Assembly (NCBI GenBank): GCA_020692565.1
Contig: JAIMKJ010000001.1
Coordinates: 62,770-126,769 of the forward strand
Source: Thermomonas sp.
GTDB taxonomy: Bacteria > Pseudomonadota > Gammaproteobacteria > Xanthomonadales > Xanthomonadaceae
DNA: 64,000 nucleotides
Direction: 5' to 3'
Shown piece by piece: positions 18,687 to 27,748 of the stretch (positions within the stretch are counted from its first letter, which is position 1; every line of letters begins with the position of its first letter). Position numbers and translations under genes: made by a program. The notes beneath the pieces are model-generated. The model saw only the letters and a list, made by a program, of their open reading frames with translations. It did no database searches and had not been told where the DNA came from.

Positions 18687-19778
18687 TTACTTGAGCTGCC
18701 AGTAAGCGGTGAATTCGCCGTCTTCGGTGAACGCAGCATCGATACCGCTATCGTAGATCTCGTACGGACGACCCACGACCTCGAAGCCACGCGGGCCGGA
18801 CCAGGCGCGCAGCGCGTTGCGGACGTTCTCCAGTTCGCGGATATAACCGATGAACTTGGCGCTGACCGCACGACGGGCCGGCAACAGTTGGTACTTCACC
18901 GGACTTCCCGCGGGGAACTTCAGGTCGGCGAGTTCGGTCGTGGCCGTGGCGGCCGCTTCGGCGGTGTCGGCCTTGCGCACGGGCACGGCGACGTCGAAGG
19001 TGTAGCTTTCGCGACCCTGTTCGTTGGTCACGATGCGCATCGGACCCGCAGCGACGAGGCCGCTGGCGGTCATGGTGCGGTTGATCCACTCCATGTTGGC
19101 GACCATCGATTTCTCGATCACCTCATCCTTGAATTCGAGCGTGCCGGCGGGCACGAACAGCAGGTGCTCGGCCGGGATATCCACCACCGCGAGGCCGGTC
19201 AGCTTCTCGCCATACACGGCATGATCGATGTTCGGGATCGAGGCCAGCATGTTGGTGAGTTTGCCCAGGCCGAACTTCATGTCGTCGCCGACGTGGCTGC
19301 GCACGTACAGACCGGCGTAGCGACCGAACAGGTTCCAGCCGTAATCGACCTTGTAGCTCTGGCTGATCTCGACGTTGCGGTTGTTCTTGCCGGTCGGCTT
19401 GAGCTTGAACTCGGTGCGCTTGTTCTTGCCCTGGCGGTCGTTCTCGATCGCGATCGCGACCAGCTCGTTCGGCACGCTTTCGACGATCTTCCAGGTGCCG
19501 CTGCCGACCTGCGGGTTCTTGGAGTCGTAATGGAATTCCGCGCCGACGCCGGATTCGGGCCCGGAAATCCGGGACTCCATCTTGGGGTCGCGCAATGGAA
19601 TCGCGTTCCAATCCTTGAAACGGCTGAAATTGTTCAGCGTGTCGTAGACGATGGTCAATTTGCGGTTCGTTTCGATCTTCTCGACCATGAAACGGCTGGA
19701 CGGCAGCACGAGGCCGACGATGAGGAACAGCGCGGCGACGATCGCCAGGGAAATCAGGATCTCGAGCAGACGGGTCAT
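18687..19778 (-). CDS. Membrane-anchored SRPBCC (polyketide cyclase/START-like) protein
   Basis: 363 residues, ATG at 19776-19778. One N-terminal membrane helix (LLEILISLAIVAALFLIVGL) is followed by a SRPBCC-like domain (VYDTLNNFSRFKDWNAIPLRDPKMESRI...GSGTWKIVESVPNELVAI), a ligand-binding helix-grip fold usually written polyketide cyclase/dehydrase. The second half (about residues 190-363) has AEHLLFVPAGTLEFKDEV and RAWSGPRGFEVVGRPYEIYD and resembles the GyrI-like/effector-binding fold, giving a two-domain protein. A role in binding or transport of a hydrophobic ligand is inference. It lies 299 bp from the response regulator and shares its direction. Confidence 0.75.
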   Translation of the reverse strand: MTRLLEILISLAIVAALFLIVGLVLPSSRFMVEKIETNRKLTIVYDTLNNFSRFKDWNAIPLRDPKMESRISGPESGVGAEFHYDSKNPQVGSGTWKIVESVPNELVAIAIENDRQGKNKRTEFKLKPTGKNNRNVEISQSYKVDYGWNLFGRYAGLYVRSHVGDDMKFGLGKLTNMLASIPNIDHAVYGEKLTGLAVVDIPAEHLLFVPAGTLEFKDEVIEKSMVANMEWINRTMTASGLVAAGPMRIVTNEQGRESYTFDVAVPVRKADTAEAAATATTELADLKFPAGSPVKYQLLPARRAVSAKFIGYIRELENVRNALRAWSGPRGFEVVGRPYEIYDSGIDAAFTEDGEFTAYWQLK

Positions 19779-20077
19779 TACAGAGGCTCTCCGGGACCAA
19801 TACCCGCTGATGACGGGCAAGACCCGAATCCTAACAGGGAACAGCGGTGCGGAGCGAGGGCCGTATCCGCCTCGGGCGAAGCGGATGTCTCCGGACCCGC
19901 GATGGCCGGCCACGGGGTCGACCCGGCACGCCTCGACGGACGGCCCCTTGGCGCCGTCCCGATCCTGTCTCACGATGCCGGCACTCCAGACGGACAGATC
20001 GGCCGCAGCTCGAAATCTTCGAAATACCGCCAGGTATGGTGCAGGCTGTCGCCAGAGGCGGACGCGCAGGGCTGCGC

Positions 20078-20719
20078 TCAGATCAACTGCAGCTCGAAGG
20101 CCTTCAGTACCGCGCGGGTCCGGTCGCGCACGCCGAGTTTCGAAAGGATATTGGAGACATGATTCTTGATCGTGCCTTCGGCCACGCCCAGCGAATTGGC
20201 GATCTCTTTGTTGGAGAAGCCGGATGCCATCAGCCGCAGGATCTCGGTTTCGCGGTCGGTCAACGGGTCCGGGCGATCGAGGCTCACGAAGTCGTTGCGC
20301 ATGTGTTCCAGCCCGGACAGCAGACGCTGGGTCACTGCCGGCTGCACCAGCGAACCGCCGCCCGCCACCGCCTGGATGGCGCCGACCAGCTGCTCCAGCG
20401 ACACATCCTTCAGCAGATAGCCCTTGGCCCCGGCCTTCATGCCGGCCAGGACCAGCTGATCGTCGTCGAAGGTGGTGAGAATGATCGTCGGCGGCAATTG
20501 ATTGATCTTGCTGAGCGCCTGCAGCGCTTCCAGACCCGACATCGCCGGCATCCGCATGTCCATCAGGACGACATCGGGGTTGATCTGCGGGATCAGCTCG
20601 ACCGCCTGGCGGCCGTCGGACGCCTCGGCCACCACTTCGATGCCCTCGGCGAGCGCCAACAAGGAACGGATGCCCTGGCGTACCAGGGTCTGATCGTCGA
20701 CCAGACAAACGCGAATCAT
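20078..20719 (-). CDS. LuxR-type response regulator (NarL/DesR family)
   Basis: 213 residues. Receiver domain (1-120): acidic pair DD near residue 8-9, phospho-acceptor Asp in VVLMDMRMPAMSG (about residue 53), Thr in ILTTFDDD, and Lys in KGYLLKD. C-terminal LuxR helix-turn-helix (about 150-208): PLTDRETEILRLMASGFSNK, then EIANSLGVAEGTIKNHVSNI. It should be phosphorylated by the kinase gene 115 bp upstream on the same strand. Targets are unknown; the SRPBCC-like gene downstream is one possibility. Confidence 0.95.
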   Translation of the reverse strand: MIRVCLVDDQTLVRQGIRSLLALAEGIEVVAEASDGRQAVELIPQINPDVVLMDMRMPAMSGLEALQALSKINQLPPTIILTTFDDDQLVLAGMKAGAKGYLLKDVSLEQLVGAIQAVAGGGSLVQPAVTQRLLSGLEHMRNDFVSLDRPDPLTDRETEILRLMASGFSNKEIANSLGVAEGTIKNHVSNILSKLGVRDRTRAVLKAFELQLI

Positions 20720-20834
20720 GTCGTCTCCTGCATGAAGCCGTGAATGCGCCGGCCACCCTGGCCGTTTCGCGGATTGGACGGAGAGCCGTCCCTGAGGAAT
20801 ACGGGAAACAGCGGGAAAGGGAGGCAGTGCCGAC

Positions 20835-22079
20835 TCATGCCGCGATGCCCGGTGCCGGAGCGACGCCCATTGCCGCCGACGCCCGCCCCAGCGGCAGCCC
20901 CATCCGGTCGGTCGCCTGGACGACCGGCAGATAGAGGGTCAGGCAGAAACCCTGGCCCGGGCGGGTTTCGATTTCGACATGGCCGCCATAGGCCGCCAGC
21001 CGTTCGCGCATCCCCCGCAAGCCATTACCGGCCGCCGACGCCTCAGCGGCGCCGCGGCCGTTGTCGCGGGCCACCACCTGGACGCCATCGCCATGCCAGC
21101 GATAGTCCAGGTCCAGGGTCGTGGCCTGCGCATGGCGCACCACGTTGGTGACGATTTCCTGTGTGCAACGCAACAGAACGTGCGCCCGCTCGGGGTCGTC
21201 CAGCAGGAACGGTACCGGCAGCAACATCTCGATATGCAGCCCGGGGACGTTGTCGGCCAGCGGCAACAGGGTGGCCGCCATGTCGATGGCGTCGTCCTCG
21301 CGGATCTGGCTGACCGCCTCGCGGACATCGCTGAGCAGCAGTTTGGCCAGGGTATGGGCCTGGGACACGTGTTCCTGGGCCTTGCCTTCGACCAGGTGAT
21401 TGGCGACCTCGAGATTCAGGCTGAGCGCGGTCAGATGGTGGCCCAGCAGGTCGTGGAGCTCGCGGGAGATGCGGGTGCGCTCGTTGACCCGGACGCTCTC
21501 GGCCAGCAGGGCCCGGGTGGCGCGGAGCTCCGAATTCAGCCGGCGTTGCTCCTCGCGCGCCTGCGCCTGCTGCCGCGCGACCAGACTGGTGGCGTATACG
21601 AACCCGGCGAACCCGGCATACAGCAGGGCCTGCATCACCGCTTCCATCAGGGTGAAATCGCGGCGCATGAACACCGGGACCACCGCCAGCTGGCTCAGCA
21701 CCAGCCAGGCCACGCCCAGCCGCAGGGACAGCAGCCACGGCAGCGCGCATGCCGCCACCATCAGCAGGACGCTCCCCAATCCGCTCTCGCTGTAGTACCC
21801 CAGCGCGATCGCGGCCGGGGTCAGCACCACCAGCAGCACATAGTCGAACAGCCCGGGCCGGCGCGTGCCCAGCCCCCGGGTCAGCCAGGCGTAAGCGGCG
21901 CCGAAGGCGCCGTACGCCAGCCAGCCCTGCCACGGCATGGTCAGCAGCAGGAAGCGGTCGTCGTCCGAATCCGCCAACAGCGGCATGATCCATGTGTACA
22001 GCAGGGGCACGCCGACCACCGCCCAGGTGAATAGTCCCGAGTAGCGCAGCAGCCGACTGTGATCCATTCGCGTGAACAT
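20835..22079 (-). CDS. DesK-like sensor histidine kinase
   Basis: 414 residues if it starts at ATG 22077-22079; an in-frame start 39 bases earlier and one 12 bases later exist. Five or six membrane helices fill the first 190 residues (FTWAVVGVPLLYTWIMPLLA to AVMQALLYAGFAGFVYATSL), then a signalling helix rich in Gln and Arg. The HisKA_3 phospho-acceptor is ERTRISRELHDLLGHHLTAL. The ATPase domain has the N-box QEIVTNVVRHAQATTLDLDY, the G-box DNGRG and GNGLRGMRERLAAYGG. The layout matches DesK, a membrane-state sensor, although the actual stimulus here is unknown. Pairs with the downstream regulator. Confidence 0.93.
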   Translation of the reverse strand: MFTRMDHSRLLRYSGLFTWAVVGVPLLYTWIMPLLADSDDDRFLLLTMPWQGWLAYGAFGAAYAWLTRGLGTRRPGLFDYVLLVVLTPAAIALGYYSESGLGSVLLMVAACALPWLLSLRLGVAWLVLSQLAVVPVFMRRDFTLMEAVMQALLYAGFAGFVYATSLVARQQAQAREEQRRLNSELRATRALLAESVRVNERTRISRELHDLLGHHLTALSLNLEVANHLVEGKAQEHVSQAHTLAKLLLSDVREAVSQIREDDAIDMAATLLPLADNVPGLHIEMLLPVPFLLDDPERAHVLLRCTQEIVTNVVRHAQATTLDLDYRWHGDGVQVVARDNGRGAAEASAAGNGLRGMRERLAAYGGHVEIETRPGQGFCLTLYLPVVQATDRMGLPLGRASAAMGVAPAPGIAA

Positions 22080-22273
22080 CCGGGGAGTGTAGGCGCTCGG
22101 CCGCCGGCTGCACCCCACCGGAAGTCATGGGTGGCGGCGGTGCGCGACCGTGTCCCGACGGATATCCCGTCAAAACACGGCAATGTCGCCCGGTCGGGAC
22201 GGGCATGCGATAATTTCGCGCCATACCGGTGCAGGGCCCCCCGCCCCCGCACGCCACTGTCGGAGTCATTGGA

Positions 22274-22888
22274 ATGTCGATTGTCATCCGCGACGTGCGC
22301 GAGCACGAGCTGGATTCCGTCCTTGCCCTCAACAATGCCGCCGGCCCCACGATCCTGCCTTTCGACCAGAACCGTCTGCGTCATTTCTTCGACTCCGCCG
22401 AATACTTCCGCGTGGCCGAGCGCGACGGCACCCTTACCGGCTTCATGATCGGCGTGGGCAATCATGCCGACCACGACAGCAGCAACTTCCGCTGGTTCGG
22501 CGAACGTTATCCGGATTTCTTCTACATCGACCGCATCGTGGTGGCCAGCCGTCGCCGCGGCGGCGGCGTCGGGCGCGCGTTCTACGCCGATGCCCAGAGC
22601 TACGCCGAACTGCGCTATCCGCGATTGGCCTGCGAAGTGTTCATCGACACCGCCAGCGACCCGGCCCTGCCCGATCCGGCGCTGCTGTTCCACGGCAGTT
22701 TCGGCTTCCGCGAAGTCGGCCAGCAGATGATGCCGGAGACCGGCCTGCGCGCGGCGATGCTGATGAAGGATCTCTGCAGCTATCCGTGGGTGCGCGAAAC
22801 CTATGGCGCCGACCTGCCGGACGTGCCCTGGCTCACCGCGTCGCGGGTGGACGCCACGCCGCAGCGCGCGACGGGCACGGCGGCATGA
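22274..22888 (+). CDS. GNAT family N-acetyltransferase
   Basis: 204 residues from ATG 22274 (GGAATG). GNAT fold: an opening MSIVIRDVREHELDSVLAL, then FFYIDRIVVASRRRGGGVGRAFYADA, which is the acetyl-CoA pyrophosphate loop (R/QxxGxG/A region, RRGGGVGRA). The late LLFHGSFGFREVGQQMM is the typical C-terminal strand. The acceptor is unknown. The gene overlaps minC by 4 bp (ATGA), so it is translated together with the cell-division genes; a link to the Min system is not established. Confidence 0.9.
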   Translation: MSIVIRDVREHELDSVLALNNAAGPTILPFDQNRLRHFFDSAEYFRVAERDGTLTGFMIGVGNHADHDSSNFRWFGERYPDFFYIDRIVVASRRRGGGVGRAFYADAQSYAELRYPRLACEVFIDTASDPALPDPALLFHGSFGFREVGQQMMPETGLRAAMLMKDLCSYPWVRETYGADLPDVPWLTASRVDATPQRATGTAA

Positions 22889-23670
22889 GTGCGGCGACGC
22901 CGGTGAACTACGAATTGGCCGGCGACCTCAAGATCGGCCAGGTGGGTATCGCCAACCTGCGCGTGCGCACCCTCGACGTCGAACGTCTGGGCGCGGAGAT
23001 GCGCGACCGCGTCGCACGCGCGCCGAAACTGTTCGAGCGCGCGGCGGTGATCGTCGATTTCGGCGCCCTGCCCGGCACGCCGGACACGGCAAGCGCGCGC
23101 GCGCTGCTCGACGCTTTGCGCGCCGCCGGCGTGATCCCGGTCGCGCTGGCCTGGGGCAGCGGCGACAACGAGCGGCTGTCGGTCGAACTCGGCCTGCCGC
23201 TGCTGGCGAAGTTCCGCGCGCAGTACGAACCGGCCGCCCCCACTGCAGGAGGGGCTTCAGCCCCGAGCTTGCCCGCTGAAACAACCATCGCGGCCAAAGC
23301 CGCTCCTGCCAAGAACACCGCTGCGCCGGCCGCAGCCGCCGAACCGGGCATGGTGCATACCGCGCCGATCCGCTCCGGCCAGCAGATCTACGCCGAACAG
23401 CGCGACCTGACCATCCTCAATACCGTCGGCGCCGGCGCCGAAGTCATCGCCGACGGCTCGATCCACGTTTACGGCGCCCTGCGCGGGCGCGCGCTCGCCG
23501 GTGCGCGCGACAACGACAAGGCGCGCATCTTCTGCCGCGAGTTCCACGCCGAACTCGTCGCGATCGCGGGACACTACAAGGTCATGGAGGATCTTCCGGT
23601 CGAACTGCGCGGCAAGGCCGTGCAGATCTGGCTGGACAACGAACAGATCCATATCGCCGCGCTCGCCTGA
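22885..23670 (+). CDS. minC: Septum site-determining protein MinC
   Basis: Inhibitor of FtsZ assembly that, with MinD, blocks division near the poles. 261 residues from ATG 22885. The N-terminal FtsZ-binding domain (about 1-115) has LFERAAVIVDFGALPGTPD and AGVIPVALAWGSGDNERL. The C-terminal beta-helix domain (about 155-261) has IRSGQQIYAEQRDLTILNTV, SIHVYGALRGRALAGA and ARIFCREFHAELVAIAGHYK, and binds MinD and FtsZ. The linker (about residues 118-155) is Ala/Pro-rich and is partly encoded by a REP pair at 23245-23310 that stays in frame. First of minC-minD-minE. Confidence 0.95.
   Translation: MSAATPVNYELAGDLKIGQVGIANLRVRTLDVERLGAEMRDRVARAPKLFERAAVIVDFGALPGTPDTASARALLDALRAAGVIPVALAWGSGDNERLSVELGLPLLAKFRAQYEPAAPTAGGASAPSLPAETTIAAKAAPAKNTAAPAAAAEPGMVHTAPIRSGQQIYAEQRDLTILNTVGAGAEVIADGSIHVYGALRGRALAGARDNDKARIFCREFHAELVAIAGHYKVMEDLPVELRGKAVQIWLDNEQIHIAALA
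23245..23310. repeat. REP pair inside the minC linker
   Basis: GCAGGAGGGGCTTCAGCCCC (first 20 bases of a unit at 23245-23268; stem GGGGCT-TC-AGCCCC) faces TCGCGGCCAAAGCCGCTCCT, the start of a unit at 23288-23310. The pair forms GCAGGAG...CTCCTGC ends with imperfect palindromes between, as in the intergenic REPs of this group. It spans 66 bases, exactly 22 codons, so the minC frame is kept. Confidence 0.65.
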
Positions 23671-23701
23671 GCGCGCGACCTCAATCATCGGGAGAAGTAC
23701 A

Positions 23702-24511
23702 TTGGCTGAAATCATCGTGGTCACATCGGGCAAGGGCGGCGTCGGCAAGACCACCAGCAGCGCCAGTCTCGCGTGCGGCTTCGCGCGCCGCGGCAAGAAG
23801 GTCGCGGTCATCGACTTCGACGTCGGCCTGCGCAACCTCGACCTGATCATGGGCTGCGAACGCCGCGTGGTGTACGACTTCGTGAACGTCATCCACGGCG
23901 AAGCGTCGCTGAAACAGGCGCTGATCAAGGACAAACGGTTCGAGACCCTCTACCTGCTGGCCGCATCGCAGACCCGCGACAAGGACGCGCTGACCAAGGA
24001 AGGCGTGGAGAAAGTGCTGAAGGATCTGGCCGACGACGGCTTCGACATCATCCTCTGCGACTCGCCCGCCGGCATCGAGAAAGGCGCGTTCCTGGCGATG
24101 TATTTCGCCGATCAGGCGGTGGTGGTGGTGAACCCGGAAGTCTCCAGCGTCCGCGACTCCGACCGCATCCTCGGCCTGCTCGCATCCAAGACCCGGCGCG
24201 CCGAGAACGGCGAACGCGTGAAGGAACACCTGCTGCTCACCCGCTACAGCCCGTCGCGGGTGGAAACCGGCGAAATGCTCAACATCAAGGACGTGGAAGA
24301 CGTGCTCGGCCTCAAGACCGTGGGCGTGATCCCCGAATCGCCGGACGTGCTCAACGCGTCGAACAAGGGCGAACCGGTGATCCTGGACATGGAATCGCAG
24401 GCCGGCCAGGCCTACGACGACGCGGTCGCACGTCTGCTCGGCGAGGAACGGCCGATGCGCTTCACCCAGTTCGAGAAGAAGGGTTTCTTCAGCAAACTGT
24501 TCGGAGGTTGA
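23702..24511 (+). CDS. minD: Septum site-determining ATPase MinD
   Basis: Membrane-associated ATPase that recruits MinC and is stripped off the membrane by MinE. 269 residues. The start is a TTG at 23702-23704 behind GGGAGAAG; there is no in-frame ATG nearby and the protein aligns from [20 protein letters not shown], the deviant Walker A with the signature Lys. Other family marks: [38 protein letters not shown] (Walker B region) and the C-terminal amphipathic membrane-targeting helix, [13 protein letters not shown]. It sits 31 bp after minC and 4 bp before minE. Confidence 0.97.
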   Translation: MAEIIVVTSGKGGVGKTTSSASLACGFARRGKKVAVIDFDVGLRNLDLIMGCERRVVYDFVNVIHGEASLKQALIKDKRFETLYLLAASQTRDKDALTKEGVEKVLKDLADDGFDIILCDSPAGIEKGAFLAMYFADQAVVVVNPEVSSVRDSDRILGLLASKTRRAENGERVKEHLLLTRYSPSRVETGEMLNIKDVEDVLGLKTVGVIPESPDVLNASNKGEPVILDMESQAGQAYDDAVARLLGEERPMRFTQFEKKGFFSKLFGG

Positions 24512-24515
24512 GCCC

Positions 24516-24779
24516 ATGTCTCTCTTCGATTTCCTGAAACCCAAGAAGAACACCGCCTCGGTCGCGAAGGAACGCCTGCGCATCATCGTCGCGCAGGAGC
24601 GCAGCAGCCGCGGCGCGCCCGACTACCTGCCGCTGCTGCAGCGCGAACTGCTGGAAGTGATCCGCAAGTACGTCAGTGTCGACGTGGACGCGGTGAAGGT
24701 GGAAATGGCGAAGGACGGCGACCACGACGTGCTCGACATCTCGGTGGCGCTGCCCGATGGGCGACCGTCGGCGACCTGA
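24516..24779 (+). CDS. minE: Cell division topological specificity factor MinE
   Basis: 87 residues. The N-terminus [20 protein letters not shown] is the membrane-binding and contact helix. The core [20 protein letters not shown] is the MinD-activating segment, and [16 protein letters not shown] belongs to the dimerisation domain. It drives MinD ATP hydrolysis and the pole-to-pole oscillation. It begins 4 bp after minD, so the two are tightly coupled. The length is normal. Confidence 0.97.
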   Translation: MSLFDFLKPKKNTASVAKERLRIIVAQERSSRGAPDYLPLLQRELLEVIRKYVSVDVDAVKVEMAKDGDHDVLDISVALPDGRPSAT

Positions 24780-24790
24780 TCGTTTTCGTG

Positions 24791-24850
24791 GAAGCGGCGG
24801 AAGCCGCGATGAACCATGTCCGTCAGCCCGACCGCGGCTTCCGCCGCTCC
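24791..24850. repeat. REP pair between minE and the HExxH gene
   Basis: A perfect 16-bp inverted repeat: AGCGGCGGAAGCCGCG at 24793-24808 and CGCGGCTTCCGCCGCT at 24833-24848, each imperfectly palindromic, flanked by GGA and TCC. The right-hand unit lies inside the start of the next gene and encodes its residues 6-11. Confidence 0.65.
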
Positions 24851-25340
24851 CGCAGAACCCCAAGTGCTCACCCTCGGCGAGGTCGATCTCGCCGATGTCG
24901 TCGCTCTGCTCGCCTGCTACGACCTGCGTTTCGAACGGGTCGACGACGACGCGCCGATTCCCGGCAGCTACTGGGGCGAACCCGAAGCCGGGCTGATCGG
25001 CAACGCCGTGTATGCGCGCCGCGACACGCCGCTGCATTCGCTGCTGCATGAAGCCTGCCATCTGATCGTGCTGTCGCCCGAGCGCCGCGCCGCGATCCAC
25101 ACCGACGCCAGCGATTGCCAGCTCGAAGAGGACGCGACCTGCTGCCTGCAACTGCTGCTGGCCGACGCATTGCCCGGCTTCGGGATCGAACGCGCCTACG
25201 CCGACATGGACGCCTGGGGTTACACCTTCCGCCTGGGCTCGGCGCGCGCCTACGCGGAACAGGATGCCGAGACGGCTTGGGCATGGCTGATAGAGGCGGG
25301 GTTGATCGGAGAAGACCGCAGACTGCTGATCCGGCGCTGA
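24816..25340 (+). CDS. Conserved hypothetical protein with HExxH motif
   Basis: 174 residues from ATG 24816. The family is not recognised by name. Residues about 69-80 read HSLLHEACHLIVL, with a HEACH (HExxH) zinc-peptidase-like motif. An acidic/Cys segment follows (DCQLEEDATCCLQLLLADAL), where a third ligand Glu would be expected. No signal peptide or membrane segment, so cytoplasmic. The first 15 residues (SVSPTAASAAPAEP) are low complexity and partly encoded by a REP unit, so the natural protein may start later. It is downstream of minE in the same direction but separated by the repeat. Peptidase activity is unproven. Confidence 0.75.
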   Translation: MSVSPTAASAAPAEPQVLTLGEVDLADVVALLACYDLRFERVDDDAPIPGSYWGEPEAGLIGNAVYARRDTPLHSLLHEACHLIVLSPERRAAIHTDASDCQLEEDATCCLQLLLADALPGFGIERAYADMDAWGYTFRLGSARAYAEQDAETAWAWLIEAGLIGEDRRLLIRR

Positions 25341-25605
25341 GCCGGGCCAGCGGCGGCACCGTCGCGGTCGTTCCCCGAGACGGCCGTCAGACGGGACACT
25401 CGCCCACGCAGTCCGGATGTAACGCCTGACACGGCCGGCGGCAGGGAGCCGGCGCCGGGGATTCGGCGCAGCTTGCCGGTTTCGCGTCGACATCGGGGCT
25501 GCCGGCCCAGCGCTTTCAAGGGCGCACCGCCCCGGACGGCTTGCACTGCCTGCTGCGGGGCTCTAGCCTCCGCTACCAGAGCCATCCGGCCACTGGAGAC
25601 ACCTC

Positions 25606-27579
25606 GTGAACCATCGCAACACCCTACTGGCCCTCGCCATCGGCGCCGGCCTGCTGTCCCTCGGCGCCTGCAAGCAAGATGCACAGCAGGGCGATTCCTC
25701 CAGGCAAGGCGGCGCGACCGCCGGCAAGGCGGACAAGGATGCCGACGCCTTCGTGGCCAGAGTGAACTCCGAAATCAAAGCGACCTACCCGGACCTCACC
25801 GCCGCGCAGTGGCTGTCCTCCACCTATATCAACGACGACAGCCAGCGGGTCGCCGCCAAGGCGAACGAACGCTTCCTCGGCCAGCTCAACGCGTGGATCA
25901 AGGCCGCCAAACCGTTCGAAGGCCAGAAGATGTCGCCCGAGAGCGCGCGCGCGATCCTGCTGCTCAAGCTCTCCACCTCGATGCCGCCGCCCAGCGACCC
26001 GGAAAAGCTGGCCGAACTGACCCGCATCGCCAGCAAGATGGAAGGCGACTACGGCGCCGGCAAGTCCTGCACCGGGACCGGCGACGCCAAAGTCTGCCGC
26101 GATCTGGGCGAGCTCAGCGAAGTGCTGGCCAAGAGCCGCGACTACCAGGCGCAACTGGACGCCTGGCAGGGCTGGCACACCATTTCCCAGCCGATACGCA
26201 AGGACTACGTCCGCTTCGTCGAACTGGTGAACGAAGGCGCCAAGGAAATGGGCTTCGCGGATGCCGGCGAGATGTGGCGCTCGGGTTACGACATGACCCC
26301 GGCCGAAATCGCGGCCGAAACCGACCGCCTCTGGGGCCAGGTCAAACCGCTCTACGAGGACCTGCACTGCTATACCCGCACAAAACTGCAGACCCAGTAC
26401 GGGCCGGGCAAAGGCGCAGCGAGCGGCGGCATGCTGCCGGCGCACCTGATGGGCAACATGTGGCAGCAGGACTGGGGCAACCTCTGGGACGTGCTGGAAC
26501 CGTACAAGGGCGCCGGCAGCCTCGACATCAACAGCGCGCTGCAAGGCTGGGAACAGAGCAATCTCTCCGCGGCGCGGGCGAAAATCGCAGGCGACGCCAC
26601 GCCCTAGAAGCTGGTCGAAGCCGAGCGCGAAGCGCAACTGCTGACGGCCAAGAACATGACCCAGCGCGCAGAGGACTATTACGTCTCGCTGGGCATGCCG
26701 AAACTGCCGGAGAGCTACTGGCAGAAGACCCAGTTCATCAAGCCGCGCGACCGCGACGTGGTCTGCCACGCCAGCGCCTGGGACATGACCATGGACGGCG
26801 ACGTGCGCACCAAGATGTGCATCAAGCCGAACGAGGAAGAGTTCACCACCATCTATCACGAACTCGGCCACATCTATTACTACCTCGCCTACAACAACCA
26901 GCCGCCGCTGTTCCAGACCGGCGCGCACGACGGCTTCCACGAAGCCATCGGCGACACCATCGTGCTGGGCATGACCCCGAAGTACCTGGAGTCCATCGGT
27001 CTGGTCAACGCACAACAGCAGACCAACGAAGCGCTGATCAACGCGCAGATGCGCATGGCGCTGGCCAAAGTGTCGTTCCTGCCCTTCGGCCTGATGATCG
27101 ACCGCTGGCGCTGGGGCGTGTTCGACGGCTCGATCAAGCCCGACAGCTACAACAAAGCGTGGTGGGAGCTGAAAGCGAAGTACCAGGGCGTGGCTCCGGT
27201 GACCGCACGCGGCGAGGAATTCTTCGATGCCGGCGCGAAATATCACGTCCCCGGCAATACGCCTTACACCCGTTATTTCCTCTCGCACATCCTGCAGTTC
27301 CAGTTCTACAAATCCCTCTGCGACGCCGCCGGCCACAAAGGCCCGCTGTACGAATGCAGCTTCTACGGCAACAAGGAAGCCGGCCAGAAGTATTGGGCGA
27401 TGCTCGGCAAGGGCTCCAGCCAGCCGTGGCAGAAGACCATGAAGGAACTCACCGGCGGCGAGAAGATGGACGCCTCCGCGGTGCTGGAATACTTCGCCCC
27501 GCTGCAGACCTGGCTGAAGCAGCAGAACGAAGGGCAGAGTTGCGGATGGCAGGCGGCTGCCGCCCCAGCGAAGGGCTGA
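25606..27579 (+). pseudogene. M2 family peptidyl-dipeptidase (ACE-like) lipoprotein, interrupted by an in-frame amber codon
   Basis: One continuous reading frame of 658 codons is broken only by a TAG at 26605-26607. Residues 1-25 are a lipoprotein signal (ALAIGAGLLSLGAC), so the enzyme would be anchored in the envelope. The first part (333 residues) contains the helical domain with YDMTPAEIAAETDRLWGQVK. The second part, which could restart at ATG 26656, carries the active site: TIYHELGHIYYYLAYNNQPP (HExxH zinc ligands and catalytic Glu) and the third ligand in DGFHEAIGDTI. The total length matches bacterial M2 peptidases (about 650). A CAG-to-TAG change in ...ATP(Q)KLVEAE would explain the break. 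A sequencing error, a recent null mutation or readthrough are all possible. Confidence 0.85.
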
Positions 27580-27620
27580 CCACGATCGCATTCGCCCCAA
27601 ACCGCATTCGCTCGAAATCG

Positions 27621-27642
27621 AAGGCCGGCGCAAGCCGGCCTT
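27621..27642 (+). terminator. Stem-loop after the M2 peptidase gene
   Basis: AAGGCCGGC, loop GCAA and GCCGGCCTT make a perfect 9-bp stem 42 bp after the stop, followed by CTGCTGTG. The GNRA-like loop makes the hairpin stable; the following T content is low, so it is only a moderate intrinsic terminator candidate. Confidence 0.6.
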
Positions 27643-27748
27643 CTGCTGTGCGACGACCGTTCTGCGGCGGAGTTCCCTGCGCATGCGGGCCGCGATGGTT
27701 ATCATGCCACGCAAAGGAAACGCCGACGGCGTTCGTTCATCGGACAGG

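Noticed and set aside
23501..23701. Upstream extension of minD to an ATG at 23501
   Set aside because: This would overlap minC coding sequence; family alignment and GGGAGAAG both support the TTG at 23702.
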